Positions 7,355 through 17,628 are shown, counted from the first letter of the stretch. The stretch is DNA of 64,000 bases from Bodonicaedibacter sp963693005 (GCA_963693005.1 OY843726.1:558001-622000); one strand, 5' to 3'. The notes: generated by a model from the letters alone, not told the origin. Numbers and translations are program-made.

Positions 7355-10005
7355 TTATTTAAAGTACCAAAAATCGTCACATCTGCAAACATACGCCCCT
7401 TTAGCTGATCATAATCAAGATCAAAAATATCTTGAATATCATCAACCCGCCCGTCAAACTTGGCTTGAATCTGAAAAGGTTGCGAAGTGTCTAGACTTAC
7501 AGAAAGGGGGCTAGCTATCGCAATCAACGGGATATCAGCATCTGCCTTTAAGCTAAGGTTGGGGGTAACAATTGAAGTCTTTGCCGTTAATACATTGTTT
7601 TTTAGCGCTGCCCAAATTAATGTTTCTTTTTCTTGATCTATGCCCACCATATTTAACTCACCAGAAGCGCTTCCGGCTTTTTGAGTAAAATTAAGACTGC
7701 CAGATAAATCTCCCCTCAAGAACGATCGCCCCCTAGAAATGTCATGCAGCAATGTTGCTGGAATGTTCTTATACTCTATAAATGAATTACACTCTTTCAT
7801 AGAGTTCTTTGCTGAAATGTTTAGATACCCATCCCCAACATTCAACTTCATTGGAGAAAGCTCCCAGCCAGATTTAGACCATGAAAAGTTTACTGGATCA
7901 TCCAAAATAATCTTATGGTTCCCAAACTGAATCGATGTAGTTTCAATCTCAGCTTGCCTAAAGTCCCTAACGGAAAAAGCGCAGTTCCCTTTTAAGGCTC
8001 GCTCTGAAAACCCCGACATTGAAACGGTAGTGAAAAACTCAGAAAAGCTACCCGCAAGAGTTGCAGAGAAGTCTTCAATTGCAATATCTTTGGTAGACGA
8101 TTTTGCAGCTTTTATTGTTGCTGAAAACGCATTGTTATTAAAATCAGCCCCACCGACAAGCGTTCCCTTCGAAGTAGAAAACCAGTCTCCCAAAATTTTA
8201 TGGAAATCCCCTGTAAACTGTAGCTGACGATTGTCTTTTGAAAAAGAAGCATCCCCTCGTAAAGAAACAGTGCCGGAAATGCTTCTATTAGCAACAAAAT
8301 CTCCCACATTAAATGAATATAAATGCCAGGTTAAGTTGGCCAAAAAAGTCTCAAAATCAACGTCACCAGAGGCCTCAAAAAAGCTTTCTCGGAAGGAAAC
8401 TCTAAGTGAGTCTAACAAAGCGTATTTAGATGCATTTGAAAAAGCCCCCCGCATATTAAGTTCCAATGGTCCCTGTGGACTATTAATTTCAAAAGAACCA
8501 TTAAGCCCTATTTTTTGATCTTTTTTATCAGCATCAACGCTTAGATCAAAATTTCTAAAAACTGATAAGCTCTTTGAGCCAATCTCGTTAAATTTCCAAG
8601 CGTTTCCTTTTGCTTCACCTTTAATGTATAAAGGACGCCCCAATAGCATGCCCTCAATGCTTAATTTTTTACCCTCTTGGTGCTGATACTCTAAGTTTAA
8701 GAATTGGTTTTTAGCTCTAAATGATAAATCTCCTAAGTAACTTTCCTTCGAAGGCTCCTTTCTAAGCGTTCCTTGCAGGGTTACCTCACTAAAATCTCCA
8801 AGCTCAAGGCTCTCGCCTGCTTTTATACTGCCTTCTATCGAAACATTAAAAGAATCTCTTTTGAAACTAAACTGACCTGGAGTTTTTATATTAAGAACGG
8901 GTCCCTGCTGACTCGATGACATCAAACAAACTTTAGGAACTCCGCTAAATATTTCACGCTTATAGTCAAAAACGCCATCAAAATCAATTAACAACTTAAC
9001 ACCTTCATAGATGTTCTGTTGCCACTTTAATCCTTGTGCCACAAAAGAATTACTATTAATCAATAGGTCACCAGAAAACTCTACCAACGGGCTTTTGTTC
9101 TGTTTTATAAATCCATTTACAAGTCTTACCTTTCTCTCGCTCTCTTCCCACTCTATCAAACAATTAGATTCATATTGAGTATCTTTTGACGTGTGATAGC
9201 AAGAAAACTGAGTCGATAACTTGCTCGTTGTTGAGATGGAGGGAGTTAACACAAGATCACTTCTTACTCCACTTTGTTGATAACGAACAAAACCAGTTGG
9301 TTGAGCCAAAGAGCCCCCAAGTTCGGCCTGCACCCGCACAAACGAGCTACCCATAATCTCTGAAAATAAACCAGCATCATCATTGACCTTAAGCAATCCC
9401 TTAACCTTTGAGAGGTTGCCGCTGACTGAAGGCGTATATTTTAAATACAATATACTTTTATTTAATTTCTTCTTTAAATCTTGAAGAGTAAGTCGACCAT
9501 ACTTACCCCCAGAGGCATCTTCTGATATATATCCATTAAGTGACACATGATGGCTGCCCCTAGGAGTTGAACATGTAATTTTTTTCACATTAAGGATATC
9601 TATTAATACTACAGGCAGAGATGGTGGAAGCGTAGGCAAAAATCGTGAGGAACTCTGATCGTTCAACACATTTTTTAAGTTAATTTTATCAGCAGTAAGT
9701 TGCTTAAGTCTTAAGCGCGCAAAATGCTTACTACCTTGAAAAGCCGCCTGAAAAAACAAGTTTTCAACTTCAACTTCGCTTTTTTCCAGAGAGGATTGCG
9801 TATAAATAACTTTTTTGTATCCACCCCAAAACGGGAATACTCCATCATAGCCCGAAAGCACGACTGATTGCCCCTTTGGAAGAAACTTGTTCACAGTAGC
9901 CGTTTGTATTGCTTCAAACTGAAGTCCACCAAAAACGATAATACTTCCAAGCACTATCGTTTGTAGTGTAAAGAAGATAGTTTTCCAAATAATGCGCACC
10001 ACCAT
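7156..10005 (-). CDS. tamB: TamB N-terminal and central part (translocation and assembly module)
   Basis: TamB is an inner-membrane-anchored periplasmic bridge that works with TamA in lipid transport and outer-membrane assembly. This 949-residue frame has an N-terminal membrane segment at about 12-30 and then a very long beta-rich repetitive region typical of the family. True homology ends near 7352, after FGTLNNK; the following ~65 codons to the stop at 7156 are out of frame. Joined to the C-terminal part, the protein would be about 1275 residues, normal for alphaproteobacterial TamB. Its ATG overlaps the tamA stop as TAATG, the standard tamAB arrangement. Confidence 0.85.
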   Translation of the reverse strand: MVVRIIWKTIFFTLQTIVLGSIIVFGGLQFEAIQTATVNKFLPKGQSVVLSGYDGVFPFWGGYKKVIYTQSSLEKSEVEVENLFFQAAFQGSKHFARLRLKQLTADKINLKNVLNDQSSSRFLPTLPPSLPVVLIDILNVKKITCSTPRGSHHVSLNGYISEDASGGKYGRLTLQDLKKKLNKSILYLKYTPSVSGNLSKVKGLLKVNDDAGLFSEIMGSSFVRVQAELGGSLAQPTGFVRYQQSGVRSDLVLTPSISTTSKLSTQFSCYHTSKDTQYESNCLIEWEESERKVRLVNGFIKQNKSPLVEFSGDLLINSNSFVAQGLKWQQNIYEGVKLLIDFDGVFDYKREIFSGVPKVCLMSSSQQGPVLNIKTPGQFSFKRDSFNVSIEGSIKAGESLELGDFSEVTLQGTLRKEPSKESYLGDLSFRAKNQFLNLEYQHQEGKKLSIEGMLLGRPLYIKGEAKGNAWKFNEIGSKSLSVFRNFDLSVDADKKDQKIGLNGSFEINSPQGPLELNMRGAFSNASKYALLDSLRVSFRESFFEASGDVDFETFLANLTWHLYSFNVGDFVANRSISGTVSLRGDASFSKDNRQLQFTGDFHKILGDWFSTSKGTLVGGADFNNNAFSATIKAAKSSTKDIAIEDFSATLAGSFSEFFTTVSMSGFSERALKGNCAFSVRDFRQAEIETTSIQFGNHKIILDDPVNFSWSKSGWELSPMKLNVGDGYLNISAKNSMKECNSFIEYKNIPATLLHDISRGRSFLRGDLSGSLNFTQKAGSASGELNMVGIDQEKETLIWAALKNNVLTAKTSIVTPNLSLKADADIPLIAIASPLSVSLDTSQPFQIQAKFDGRVDDIQDIFDLDYDQLKGRMFADVTIFGTLNNKKLRERLELMKASTFARMLEYILVALMPIFSLRMDSYHWLNRYLSKMPIMAVEWLSIQLSGLERI

Positions 10006-11819
10006 TAAAAAGCCTGACCAAATGAGATATAGTATCTAATTTCTGCATCTGATTTTCGCGGGTCCCAAAAAGGGTAAGCTATATCTCCCCGAATGGGTCC
10101 AAATTGTGTAAAGTAAAAAAAACTCACACCGAAATCCCAGTATAATTTATTCATCTCAGTAATCTCAGAAAAAACATTTGTAAGTTTTGATATCTGTCCC
10201 GCATCTAAAAATAGGGCGCCCCAAATAGGACCATGTATGCACATTCGAGATTCAACTCCAGCCGAAAAACCCGACAAACCACCAACTGAACTATCCCTAG
10301 TTTTAGTATTTTCTAACCCCTGAGGCCGGATATAATCTCCCACTCCCTTGCTTGCATACCCTCTTAAACTTCCAACTCCTCCAAGATGAATTCGTTTGTC
10401 CAAAGGGGTGTCTTTAAAAGGTGCTCCAAAAACTATATCTGCTCGAGCCCACGATGCAAGAACCCACTTAGATTGAACGATTGGTATATAGGCCGACCCT
10501 TGTAAAGAAAAAAGGTGCAAACTATGAGGAGCCCCCAAAGACGGAGTCCACGACATCAGAAGGCGCACCCCAGACTGGGAAAAAAACTGATTGTCTCTAC
10601 AGTCAAAACAAAGCGAAGAGGGAAGTGATACGAAAGAAAACTTACCTTTTTTTTCATCAAGTAATTCTAAGGAGTAGTTTTCAAATACTACACCTGTCTC
10701 AAATTTAAGGTTGGCTCGGAGTTTGTGATCTATATTTACTCCTAGCTCAAGCCCTGATTTTTTATAGTCAACATAGGACCTGTCCCCCAAGCTAAAAAAC
10801 GTCGACCCTAATGTATCTAAAACGAACATATGAGGGTTAGACAAAGAAACGTTCGCGTCTTTAGTAACGTTTGACCAGACTATACTAGCCTCAAACCGCT
10901 CTCCATTTCCAAAAACATTATCATGCATATATTTGGGAACTACTCCTATTTCGTATTTGTTTGCACTAAACTCCCAACTACCATAAACGCCAAACCGCAG
11001 ATGTTGGGCCTTATTTTCTACAACAGAAATAGTTAATGGATACTCCCCGTCCTCATTTATTGATGCCGGAGCAATCACAACCTGCTCAAACAACCCTGTC
11101 TCTGTCAATTTACGTTCGGCTTCTTGCAGCTTAGTAAAATTAAACTGTTCACCTCTACTCCAACCAACGAACCTATGAATAAAATCATTATTAACAGACT
11201 CACTTCCCCGAATCACAATCGGTCCAAACTTACCCTTTTGGCTTATTTTAAACGTATAGTTAATATTTACAAGCAGGGTCTCGTGATTAATCTCTACTGC
11301 CTCATCAAATGTTTCAACAAAAGCATGACCAGAAGACTTTAAAAATGCCACCAATTTTTCTTTATCTTCCAATATATTAGAATGCAAGGAAACCTCACCT
11401 TTTTGAGATTTAAGCAAATCACGCGGAAAATCAAAATTTTCATGATTTACAACAACATTAATTGCACTTACCATATATTGTTCACCTAACTCTATATGAA
11501 GAACAACACTATCTAGGTCAGGCTGTGTGGAAATCTCAAAAAACACCCTAACATCGTAAAAACCTTGAGCCTTAAGGTAAGACCTGATCCTAAGCACATC
11601 TTCTTTTAATCGAGTCCTTAAAATTGAAAGAGAGCCAACAATAGACTCTTCTTCTGGATAAAAAAGCTGCGAAAGCTGTTGAGCGTTTTTTTTTAACTCT
11701 GGAAAATTATCCAAACCAGAAAATACTACTCTATACTCTCTACTTCCCTCAGCTATGGTTACACCCATGCCTAAAAACAGAAAAAATAGAAGACTATACT
11801 TTAATAATGCAGATGCCAT
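10005..11819 (-). CDS. tamA: TamA, Omp85-family outer membrane protein
   Basis: TamA is the outer-membrane partner of TamB and a paralogue of BamA. The 604-residue protein has a signal peptide (about 1-24), POTRA-type repeats in the first half (one ends near the FGPIVIRGSESVNN stretch) and a 16-strand-type barrel in the second half, with the loop-6 motif GSLRGY at about 485-489 and a final aromatic residue. Adjacency to tamB decides TamA over BamA. The start overlaps dnaQ by 19 bases, as part of the recJ-lipB-dnaQ-tamA-tamB run. Confidence 0.92.
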   Translation of the reverse strand: MASALLKYSLLFFLFLGMGVTIAEGSREYRVVFSGLDNFPELKKNAQQLSQLFYPEEESIVGSLSILRTRLKEDVLRIRSYLKAQGFYDVRVFFEISTQPDLDSVVLHIELGEQYMVSAINVVVNHENFDFPRDLLKSQKGEVSLHSNILEDKEKLVAFLKSSGHAFVETFDEAVEINHETLLVNINYTFKISQKGKFGPIVIRGSESVNNDFIHRFVGWSRGEQFNFTKLQEAERKLTETGLFEQVVIAPASINEDGEYPLTISVVENKAQHLRFGVYGSWEFSANKYEIGVVPKYMHDNVFGNGERFEASIVWSNVTKDANVSLSNPHMFVLDTLGSTFFSLGDRSYVDYKKSGLELGVNIDHKLRANLKFETGVVFENYSLELLDEKKGKFSFVSLPSSLCFDCRDNQFFSQSGVRLLMSWTPSLGAPHSLHLFSLQGSAYIPIVQSKWVLASWARADIVFGAPFKDTPLDKRIHLGGVGSLRGYASKGVGDYIRPQGLENTKTRDSSVGGLSGFSAGVESRMCIHGPIWGALFLDAGQISKLTNVFSEITEMNKLYWDFGVSFFYFTQFGPIRGDIAYPFWDPRKSDAEIRYYISFGQAF

Positions 11820-12487
11820 TTTGCATTCTTTAATTTGTTAATCAGCTGATTATGCTGGGCCTGCTCACTGTCAGATATTGGGTAGTATCTACGCTTCATT
11901 TCAAATTGCTCTATAGTTTCCGTTTCTCTGGTTACCTTAGTTTTTGGAACCAAAGCAAAACCAGGTTGTTTCCCCCCCTTTAAATGCAAATAAACCTCGG
12001 CCAATAATTCCGAGTCTAACAAAGCTCCATGGTATTCTCTATGCTTGTTGTTCACACTATAACGCCGACAAAGGGCATCAAGACTATTTCGCGCTCCGGG
12101 GTGTTGCTTTCTAGCAATTGCCAATGTATCTATAACCCTCTCACGCGAAATCAAGTTCAATTCTAACTGTGACAGCTCCCAATCAAGAAACTTCATATCA
12201 AAACTAGCATTATGAATTACTAAATGAGAGTCTGCTCCTACAAATTCTATAAAATCATTAGCAACCTCTTTAAACGTTGGATGCTTAGAAAGAAAATCTA
12301 TCGATAGACCATGCACGTTGTAAGCCTCCTGAGGCATGCTTCGTTCGGGATTAATATACTGATGATACACGCGCCCAGTTGGAATTAAATTCACAAGCTC
12401 TATACAACCAATTTCAACCACACGATGTCCTGCATTGGGATCTAGCCCCGTGGTTTCAGTATCCAAAATAAGCTCACGCCGACTCAT
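11801..12487 (-). CDS. dnaQ: DNA polymerase III epsilon subunit (proofreading exonuclease)
   Basis: The 3'-5' proofreading exonuclease of the replicative polymerase. The 228-residue protein has Exo I LDTETTGL (D9, E11), Exo II around D97 in HNASFDMKFL, and Exo III with H153 and D158, all metal or catalytic residues of the DEDDh class. The remaining C-terminal tail is the polymerase-binding part. It overlaps lipB by 14 bases and tamA by 19 bases. Confidence 0.94.
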   Translation of the reverse strand: MSRRELILDTETTGLDPNAGHRVVEIGCIELVNLIPTGRVYHQYINPERSMPQEAYNVHGLSIDFLSKHPTFKEVANDFIEFVGADSHLVIHNASFDMKFLDWELSQLELNLISRERVIDTLAIARKQHPGARNSLDALCRRYSVNNKHREYHGALLDSELLAEVYLHLKGGKQPGFALVPKTKVTRETETIEQFEMKRRYYPISDSEQAQHNQLINKLKNAKWHLHY

Positions 12488-13127
12488 GAAAATCCAACTT
12501 AAATTCTTTACAAAATTGACTTACTAGCACGTCGTCAAAACTAGAGATATCAATTTTAATTCCCTCTTCTTTTAACGACGTAACCCCCAGATTCTTTATA
12601 CCACAAGGCACAATGTATTGAAAATGATTAAGGTTTGGGCAAACATTAATCGCCACCCCATGATAGGAAACCCACTTTCGAACCCGCAACCCAATCGCTG
12701 CAATTTTTGCCTCAGCCCCTAAATTAGACGAAGGAACCCAAATACCGACGTGGTCCTTGTGTACCCCAGCAGACAAACCAACCTGCTCTAAAGCTCCGAC
12801 CACCCAGGATTCAAGTTTTTTAACAAACACCCGCACATCAGAACCAAGCATTTTTAGGTTTAACATAACATAGGCAATACGCTGCCCTGGGCCATGATAT
12901 GTGTGTTTCCCACCCCGAGCCGACTGGTGAATAGGAAGTATATTGTCTGGGCTAAGGTCCGATAGGCTTGCACTAGTTCCGGCAGTAAGTAGGGGAGGGT
13001 GCTCTAATAACCACAAACAGCCTATTGTATCGGCATCAAGCATTGACTGGACCCTTTGCTCCATAAAGCGAACCGCATCATCATACGCCACCGGCAAAAA
13101 CGATTTTTTTAATTGAATCACACTCAT
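12474..13127 (-). CDS. lipB: Octanoyl-[ACP]:protein N-octanoyltransferase
   Basis: LipB moves the octanoyl group from acyl carrier protein to the lipoyl domains of 2-oxoacid dehydrogenases, the first step of lipoate assembly. The 217-residue protein has the signature RGGKHTYHGPGQ at 71-82, the catalytic lysine K141 in the AKIAAIG segment and the catalytic cysteine C175 in IVPCGI. It overlaps recJ by 4 bases (ATGA) and dnaQ by 14 bases. lipA is not in the window. Confidence 0.95.
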   Translation of the reverse strand: MSVIQLKKSFLPVAYDDAVRFMEQRVQSMLDADTIGCLWLLEHPPLLTAGTSASLSDLSPDNILPIHQSARGGKHTYHGPGQRIAYVMLNLKMLGSDVRVFVKKLESWVVGALEQVGLSAGVHKDHVGIWVPSSNLGAEAKIAAIGLRVRKWVSYHGVAINVCPNLNHFQYIVPCGIKNLGVTSLKEEGIKIDISSFDDVLVSQFCKEFKLDFHESA

Positions 13128-14866
13128 AAGGTCGGCCGCACATCTTCAATATGCAAACTCAGTTTTGCTTGTCCTCTCCAGTGATTTTGTTTAATTACAG
13201 CCAATATATCAATATGCTTTCCCTGCTGCTTAAGCAAAAAAGACCCCATATCTGATTGAAGAGCGTTGAAAATAATTCCTTCAACTGTTTTCTGCGACAA
13301 AGGATCTTTAAAAAAACACTTAATATGCTTTTCTTTTAAAACCAACAACTTGGAGAGAGTAATATTACTAAATACAAACTTAGGAGTTGAATTTGATGCA
13401 CCAAAGGGAGCTAATTTTTGGACTGTTTGATACGTCTCATCATTAACACTGCCTAGTGTTAATGATGCATCCACAAAATATGTGCGCTGCATATCTTGAG
13501 AAGAAAGCTTTTGAGCCATGTTGTTATTTACAAATTCAAAAAAATCTTGCAGCTGGGAAGTTTTTAAACTAAAGCCTCCCGCCATAGGGTGTCCGCCGCC
13601 CTGGAGGATAACCCCAGCCTGTTGCGCCTCATGAATACTCTGTCCAACATCAAAACCAACTACCGACCTGGCCGAGCACTTTCCTACGTGAGCACCCTCA
13701 TCAATTGAGATTACAAAGGTCGGCTTGTGATATTTTTCCTTCAATTTCCCTGCAACTATGCCAATAACACCTTGGTGCCAGTTTGGACTATATACAACTA
13801 TTATCTTTTGATTCTGCTTCACTTGTGCGTCTGCCTCAGCAAACGCAGCATCCTGAATCAATCGTCGTTCTTCATTTAATAAATTTAGCTCAGTTGCACA
13901 AAGTTTTACCTCCTCTAGATCATCGCTTGAAAGCAAAGAGGAGCCAAGGCGGGAGCAGCCAATTCTGCCCCCCGCATTTATCCTAGGACCAATAACAAAA
14001 CCAAGATGGTATGCCGAAATTTGACAAAGGTCAACCTCCAGCAACTCAAGCATATAACGCAACCCTAAGTTTTGTGTTTTTGCCATTACTCTTAAGCCCT
14101 GAGTTACAAGCGACCGGTTAAGCCCAATTAAGGGGACAACATCACAAACGGTTCCAAGCGCCACTATATCAAGCAATGAGATCAAATCCGGTTCTACCAA
14201 ATTATCAAAAAAACCCAAGAGTCTAAGTTGGCGCTGTATCGCAACACACAACAAAAAACTCACCCCAACTGCTGCAAGGTATGTAAATTCAACATTCTCA
14301 TCCGCACGATTAGGGTTTACTAGTGCTGCGCATTCGGGATTTTTAGGCCCACCTGCATGATGATCAACAACAACTACTTCCAACCCTAATTTCTTTGCAT
14401 ATGCCAACGGCTCAAATGCAACTACTCCACAATCAACAGTTATTATAACTTGCGTGCCTTTTTCATGAAGATTTTGAAATGCCTCGACACTGGGACCATA
14501 TCCTTCTTTTTCACGGTCAGGAATATAAAAATTAACACCGATATTTATCATTTTAAAAAAGCGAACAAGCAGAGCTGTAGAGGTCGCTCCATCTACATCG
14601 TAATCACCAAAAATAGTAATATTCTTATCATTTTGAATAGCATTCAAGATAACTTCAACTGCTGCCTGCATATCTTTTAATTCAAACGGATCTGGAAGAA
14701 AATGTTTTAAAGTAGGGTTCAAAAAAGCAGGCCAATCTCCTTCAGGTATACCGCGTTGGTCTAACAGTTTGGAAAGTAGGTCATGATACGAACTCTGAGG
14801 TGCTTGTCGCTCTTGCCAAAAGCATCCGCGCACAGAGGATTTGTTTGTTTCGGTTTTTTCTGCCAT
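13124..14866 (-). CDS. recJ: Single-stranded-DNA-specific exonuclease RecJ
   Basis: RecJ degrades 5'-ended single-stranded DNA in recombination and mismatch or base-excision repair. The 580-residue protein has DHH-family motif I FGDYDVDGATS (D88, D90, D92), motif ITVDCG, DHH at 167-169 and the DHHA1 motif GGGHPMAGG near residue 427. It leads the overlapping run recJ-lipB-dnaQ-tamA-tamB and is divergent from phaC across an 82-base gap. Confidence 0.95.
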   Translation of the reverse strand: MAEKTETNKSSVRGCFWQERQAPQSSYHDLLSKLLDQRGIPEGDWPAFLNPTLKHFLPDPFELKDMQAAVEVILNAIQNDKNITIFGDYDVDGATSTALLVRFFKMINIGVNFYIPDREKEGYGPSVEAFQNLHEKGTQVIITVDCGVVAFEPLAYAKKLGLEVVVVDHHAGGPKNPECAALVNPNRADENVEFTYLAAVGVSFLLCVAIQRQLRLLGFFDNLVEPDLISLLDIVALGTVCDVVPLIGLNRSLVTQGLRVMAKTQNLGLRYMLELLEVDLCQISAYHLGFVIGPRINAGGRIGCSRLGSSLLSSDDLEEVKLCATELNLLNEERRLIQDAAFAEADAQVKQNQKIIVVYSPNWHQGVIGIVAGKLKEKYHKPTFVISIDEGAHVGKCSARSVVGFDVGQSIHEAQQAGVILQGGGHPMAGGFSLKTSQLQDFFEFVNNNMAQKLSSQDMQRTYFVDASLTLGSVNDETYQTVQKLAPFGASNSTPKFVFSNITLSKLLVLKEKHIKCFFKDPLSQKTVEGIIFNALQSDMGSFLLKQQGKHIDILAVIKQNHWRGQAKLSLHIEDVRPTL

Positions 14867-14948
14867 AGTAGTAATAATTCAGCAATCTTGTTATGCTAGG
14901 GTTTGATTCGCTAGTGTAACAAAAAAAACAATAAGAATAAAAAAAAAC

Positions 14949-16676
14949 ATGAATAAGCCCGAAAATCCTTTTTTTGACTATTGGTCGCAGTTTGTTCCTG
15001 CGCTTAACTCCCGTAATCCTTTCTTTGATCCAGATATGTTCTCAAAAAGCATGTCAACAGTTGGACAACAAATCATGAATAGTCCACAAAAACAAAAACA
15101 AATGAAAGAGACCCTTCAGACCCAAACAAACGAGCTAATGCAGTATATGCTAGATAAGTTACAGGGAAAGGATACGCCCCCCCCCATAACAACCTCTAAC
15201 AGAGACAAGCGATTCCATCACGATCAATGGGACAACAACGTATTTTTTGATATTGTTAAGCAATCTTATCTTGTGTTTGCCCGCTGGTTTGAAGATACGT
15301 TGACCGATGAAAACCTAGACATTGATCCAGCAATAAAAAGCCAGATACGTTTTTATACACAGCAAATTATACACGCAAGCTCCCCCACAAATTTTGCTTT
15401 TTTAAACCCATCCGTGGTTGAGGAAGCCGTCAACACCGGGGGAACAAGCATCCTGAAAGGGTTTATGACTATGGCGGAAGACTTGCGCCAAGGAAAAGAT
15501 CCCGACATGACAGATATGGATCATTTTAAAGTTGGAGAGAACATTGCAACAACTCCTGGCGCAGTTGTGTTTCGAAATGAGCTATTTGAGTTAATTCAGT
15601 ACACACCACCAACAACAGAGGTATACAAACGTCCACTTTTAGTTGTTCCCCCCTGGATCAATAAGTTTTATGTCTTTGATTTAAGCAAAGAAAAATCAAT
15701 GGTTCGCTGGATGTTAGATCAGGGTCGCACTGTATTTATAGTATCATGGGTTAACCCAAACACTTCTCATCGACACAAATCCATAGAATCATATATCCTA
15801 GAAGGTGCCAAAGCAGCTGTTGATGCAGTAAAAAAAATCACAAAAGAAGATAGCGTAGATGCACTGGGGTATTGCCTAGGGGGGACGCTGTTAACCTGCT
15901 TAGCGGCTCACTTCAAAAACATCAAAAGAAATGATCTTGCCTCACTCACCTTGTTAACCACGCTAACTGATTTTTCAGACGGCGGGGATCTATCCGCTTT
16001 CATGAGCGAAGAGTATGTTTTAAAAATTGAAAAAATGATGAAAAAAAAGGGCTATTTAAGCGGAAGAACCATGGCCCGCACATTTAATATGTTGCGACCC
16101 TCAGAACTAATTTGGTCCTATGTTATCAATAACTACTACTTGGGGAAAAGCCCGATTCCTTTGGATTTCTTATATTGGAACTCAGACAACACAAACATGC
16201 CCGAAAGTATGCACAAAAACTTACTAAGATTATTTTACAGGAAAAACATCTTATCTAGGCCCGGTGAATTCAAAGTAGATCAGCTCGGAATAGATTTATC
16301 AACAATTCAAACTCCTATATACATGATGTCTACTAAAGATGATCATATTGCTCCTTGGAAAGCAACCTATCAAGGGGTCCGACTCATGCAAAACGCAAAC
16401 ATAACCTTTGTGTTGGGTGGATCTGGGCACGTTGCAGGAGTTATCAACCCCCCATATAAAGAGAAATATGGTTACTGGGTAAACGGCGATTTATCTAAAG
16501 ATGCAGACGGTTGGGAATCATCTGCAGAAGCAAAACAAGGTTCATGGTGGGGAGACTGGCATGATTGGCTCTCTAAGTTAAACCCAGAGAAGACTTCTAG
16601 CAGAGAAGTTGGGTCTAAGGAGCATCCTATAATATCAGCAGCTCCAGGACTATACGTCTTACAATCTTGCGAATAA
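14949..16676 (+). CDS. phaC: Class I poly(3-hydroxyalkanoate) synthase
   Basis: PhaC polymerises 3-hydroxyacyl-CoA into polyhydroxyalkanoate storage granules. The 575-residue protein has the lipase-like box GYCLGG with nucleophile C309, aspartate D465 in STKDDHIAPW and histidine H494 in GSGHVAGVINPP, together with the N-terminal domain of class I synthases. Length and catalytic spacing are normal, so it should be active. No phaA, phaB, phaR or phasin gene lies next to it. Confidence 0.95.
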   Translation: MNKPENPFFDYWSQFVPALNSRNPFFDPDMFSKSMSTVGQQIMNSPQKQKQMKETLQTQTNELMQYMLDKLQGKDTPPPITTSNRDKRFHHDQWDNNVFFDIVKQSYLVFARWFEDTLTDENLDIDPAIKSQIRFYTQQIIHASSPTNFAFLNPSVVEEAVNTGGTSILKGFMTMAEDLRQGKDPDMTDMDHFKVGENIATTPGAVVFRNELFELIQYTPPTTEVYKRPLLVVPPWINKFYVFDLSKEKSMVRWMLDQGRTVFIVSWVNPNTSHRHKSIESYILEGAKAAVDAVKKITKEDSVDALGYCLGGTLLTCLAAHFKNIKRNDLASLTLLTTLTDFSDGGDLSAFMSEEYVLKIEKMMKKKGYLSGRTMARTFNMLRPSELIWSYVINNYYLGKSPIPLDFLYWNSDNTNMPESMHKNLLRLFYRKNILSRPGEFKVDQLGIDLSTIQTPIYMMSTKDDHIAPWKATYQGVRLMQNANITFVLGGSGHVAGVINPPYKEKYGYWVNGDLSKDADGWESSAEAKQGSWWGDWHDWLSKLNPEKTSSREVGSKEHPIISAAPGLYVLQSCE

Positions 16677-16734
16677 TTATACCAACAAGATCAAGTGTCA
16701 TGGTATAGTTATGGAGTCTATAGGGTGTTATAAA

Positions 16735-17628
16735 ATGACAAAACAGGGTAACAACGATCAAAACACAACCTCTCCAACGAGGTTAGACCAGAGAAAGTGC
16801 AAAAGATTCGTCTCTGGGTTTGCCTGGCAGGCAGCTCTGAACATATGTTTTGTGTTCCTTATTGGCTGGACTGCGTTTAAATACTGGGGAGAAAACTACC
16901 TTCACAGTTTTGAGCAGCGCATTACAAGTAAACTCACGAACAAAACGTCTGAGTCTTTTGAAAACCATCTGAATTATCAGAAAGAATTACAAGAAAACAT
17001 ACAAACCAATACCCAAAAAGTTCTTGAACTCGAAAAACAAGTAGAAGCTCTTCAAATACAAGCAACGCGTATGCAAAATTTTGATGAAAAACAGCTGCAA
17101 CAGTTAAAAAAAGACCTGCTAGACTCTTCAGCCAAGTTAGATGCTGCTGCCAAATGGAAGTTTTATTTAGTTCATTGGGTTTATGCAGGAGGAAAGCCAA
17201 ATCATAGTTACTTTGCGAGCGCGCCCAAAGAGGTAATGGATATTATAAAAAATATCGACAAAATAGCATTGCCTCAAGACCTCCTGAACAAGTGGACAAG
17301 TATCCGAAAAGCCATTTCTTTTAGCATCGCCTCCCCCTCTTTATCAGCAAACATAGGATGGTTGGAGAGCTTCAAAACCTCATTTCAAAACTTACTTCAT
17401 ATTCAAAAACTTGATAAAAACCTATACACACAAGAAGAAGCTTTTATTCGCGAGGTGGAGGCTTATATCATCACCTCACGCTGGGATAAGCTTGAGAGAC
17501 TTGTGTCACTCAATATAGACAAAGCAAACCTGGAAACTCAGTCAACGCTTCGAGAATTTCTAAGCCTAATAAAGACTCGAGCTCTCGGAAAACAACTGTT
17601 GGACATGGTGCACCAGTACAATGATTAA
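16735..17628 (+). CDS. HemX/mitofilin-like inner membrane coiled-coil protein
   Basis: A 297-residue protein with a short cytoplasmic N-terminus, one membrane segment (about 30-53, rich in WQAALNICFVFLIGW), a coiled-coil region of roughly 70 residues and a helical C-terminal domain. This plan and its position directly before hemY match the alphaproteobacterial mitofilin/HemX-like proteins. Those usually follow hemC and hemD, which are absent here. The ATG at 16735 is preferred because AGGG lies 9 bases upstream; an in-frame ATG at 16711 has no such site. The stop overlaps hemY by 8 bases. The molecular function is not established. Confidence 0.72.
   Translation: MTKQGNNDQNTTSPTRLDQRKCKRFVSGFAWQAALNICFVFLIGWTAFKYWGENYLHSFEQRITSKLTNKTSESFENHLNYQKELQENIQTNTQKVLELEKQVEALQIQATRMQNFDEKQLQQLKKDLLDSSAKLDAAAKWKFYLVHWVYAGGKPNHSYFASAPKEVMDIIKNIDKIALPQDLLNKWTSIRKAISFSIASPSLSANIGWLESFKTSFQNLLHIQKLDKNLYTQEEAFIREVEAYIITSRWDKLERLVSLNIDKANLETQSTLREFLSLIKTRALGKQLLDMVHQYND

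Noticed and set aside
7357..7363. Slippery heptamer TTTAAAT as a programmed -1 frameshift site in tamB
   Set aside because: A -1 slip here reads straight into a TAA at 7355-7357, so it cannot join the two TamB frames.
8030..8518. Plus-strand open frames inside tamB
   Set aside because: They lie antisense to a strongly supported coding frame and have no recognisable domain or ribosome-binding site.
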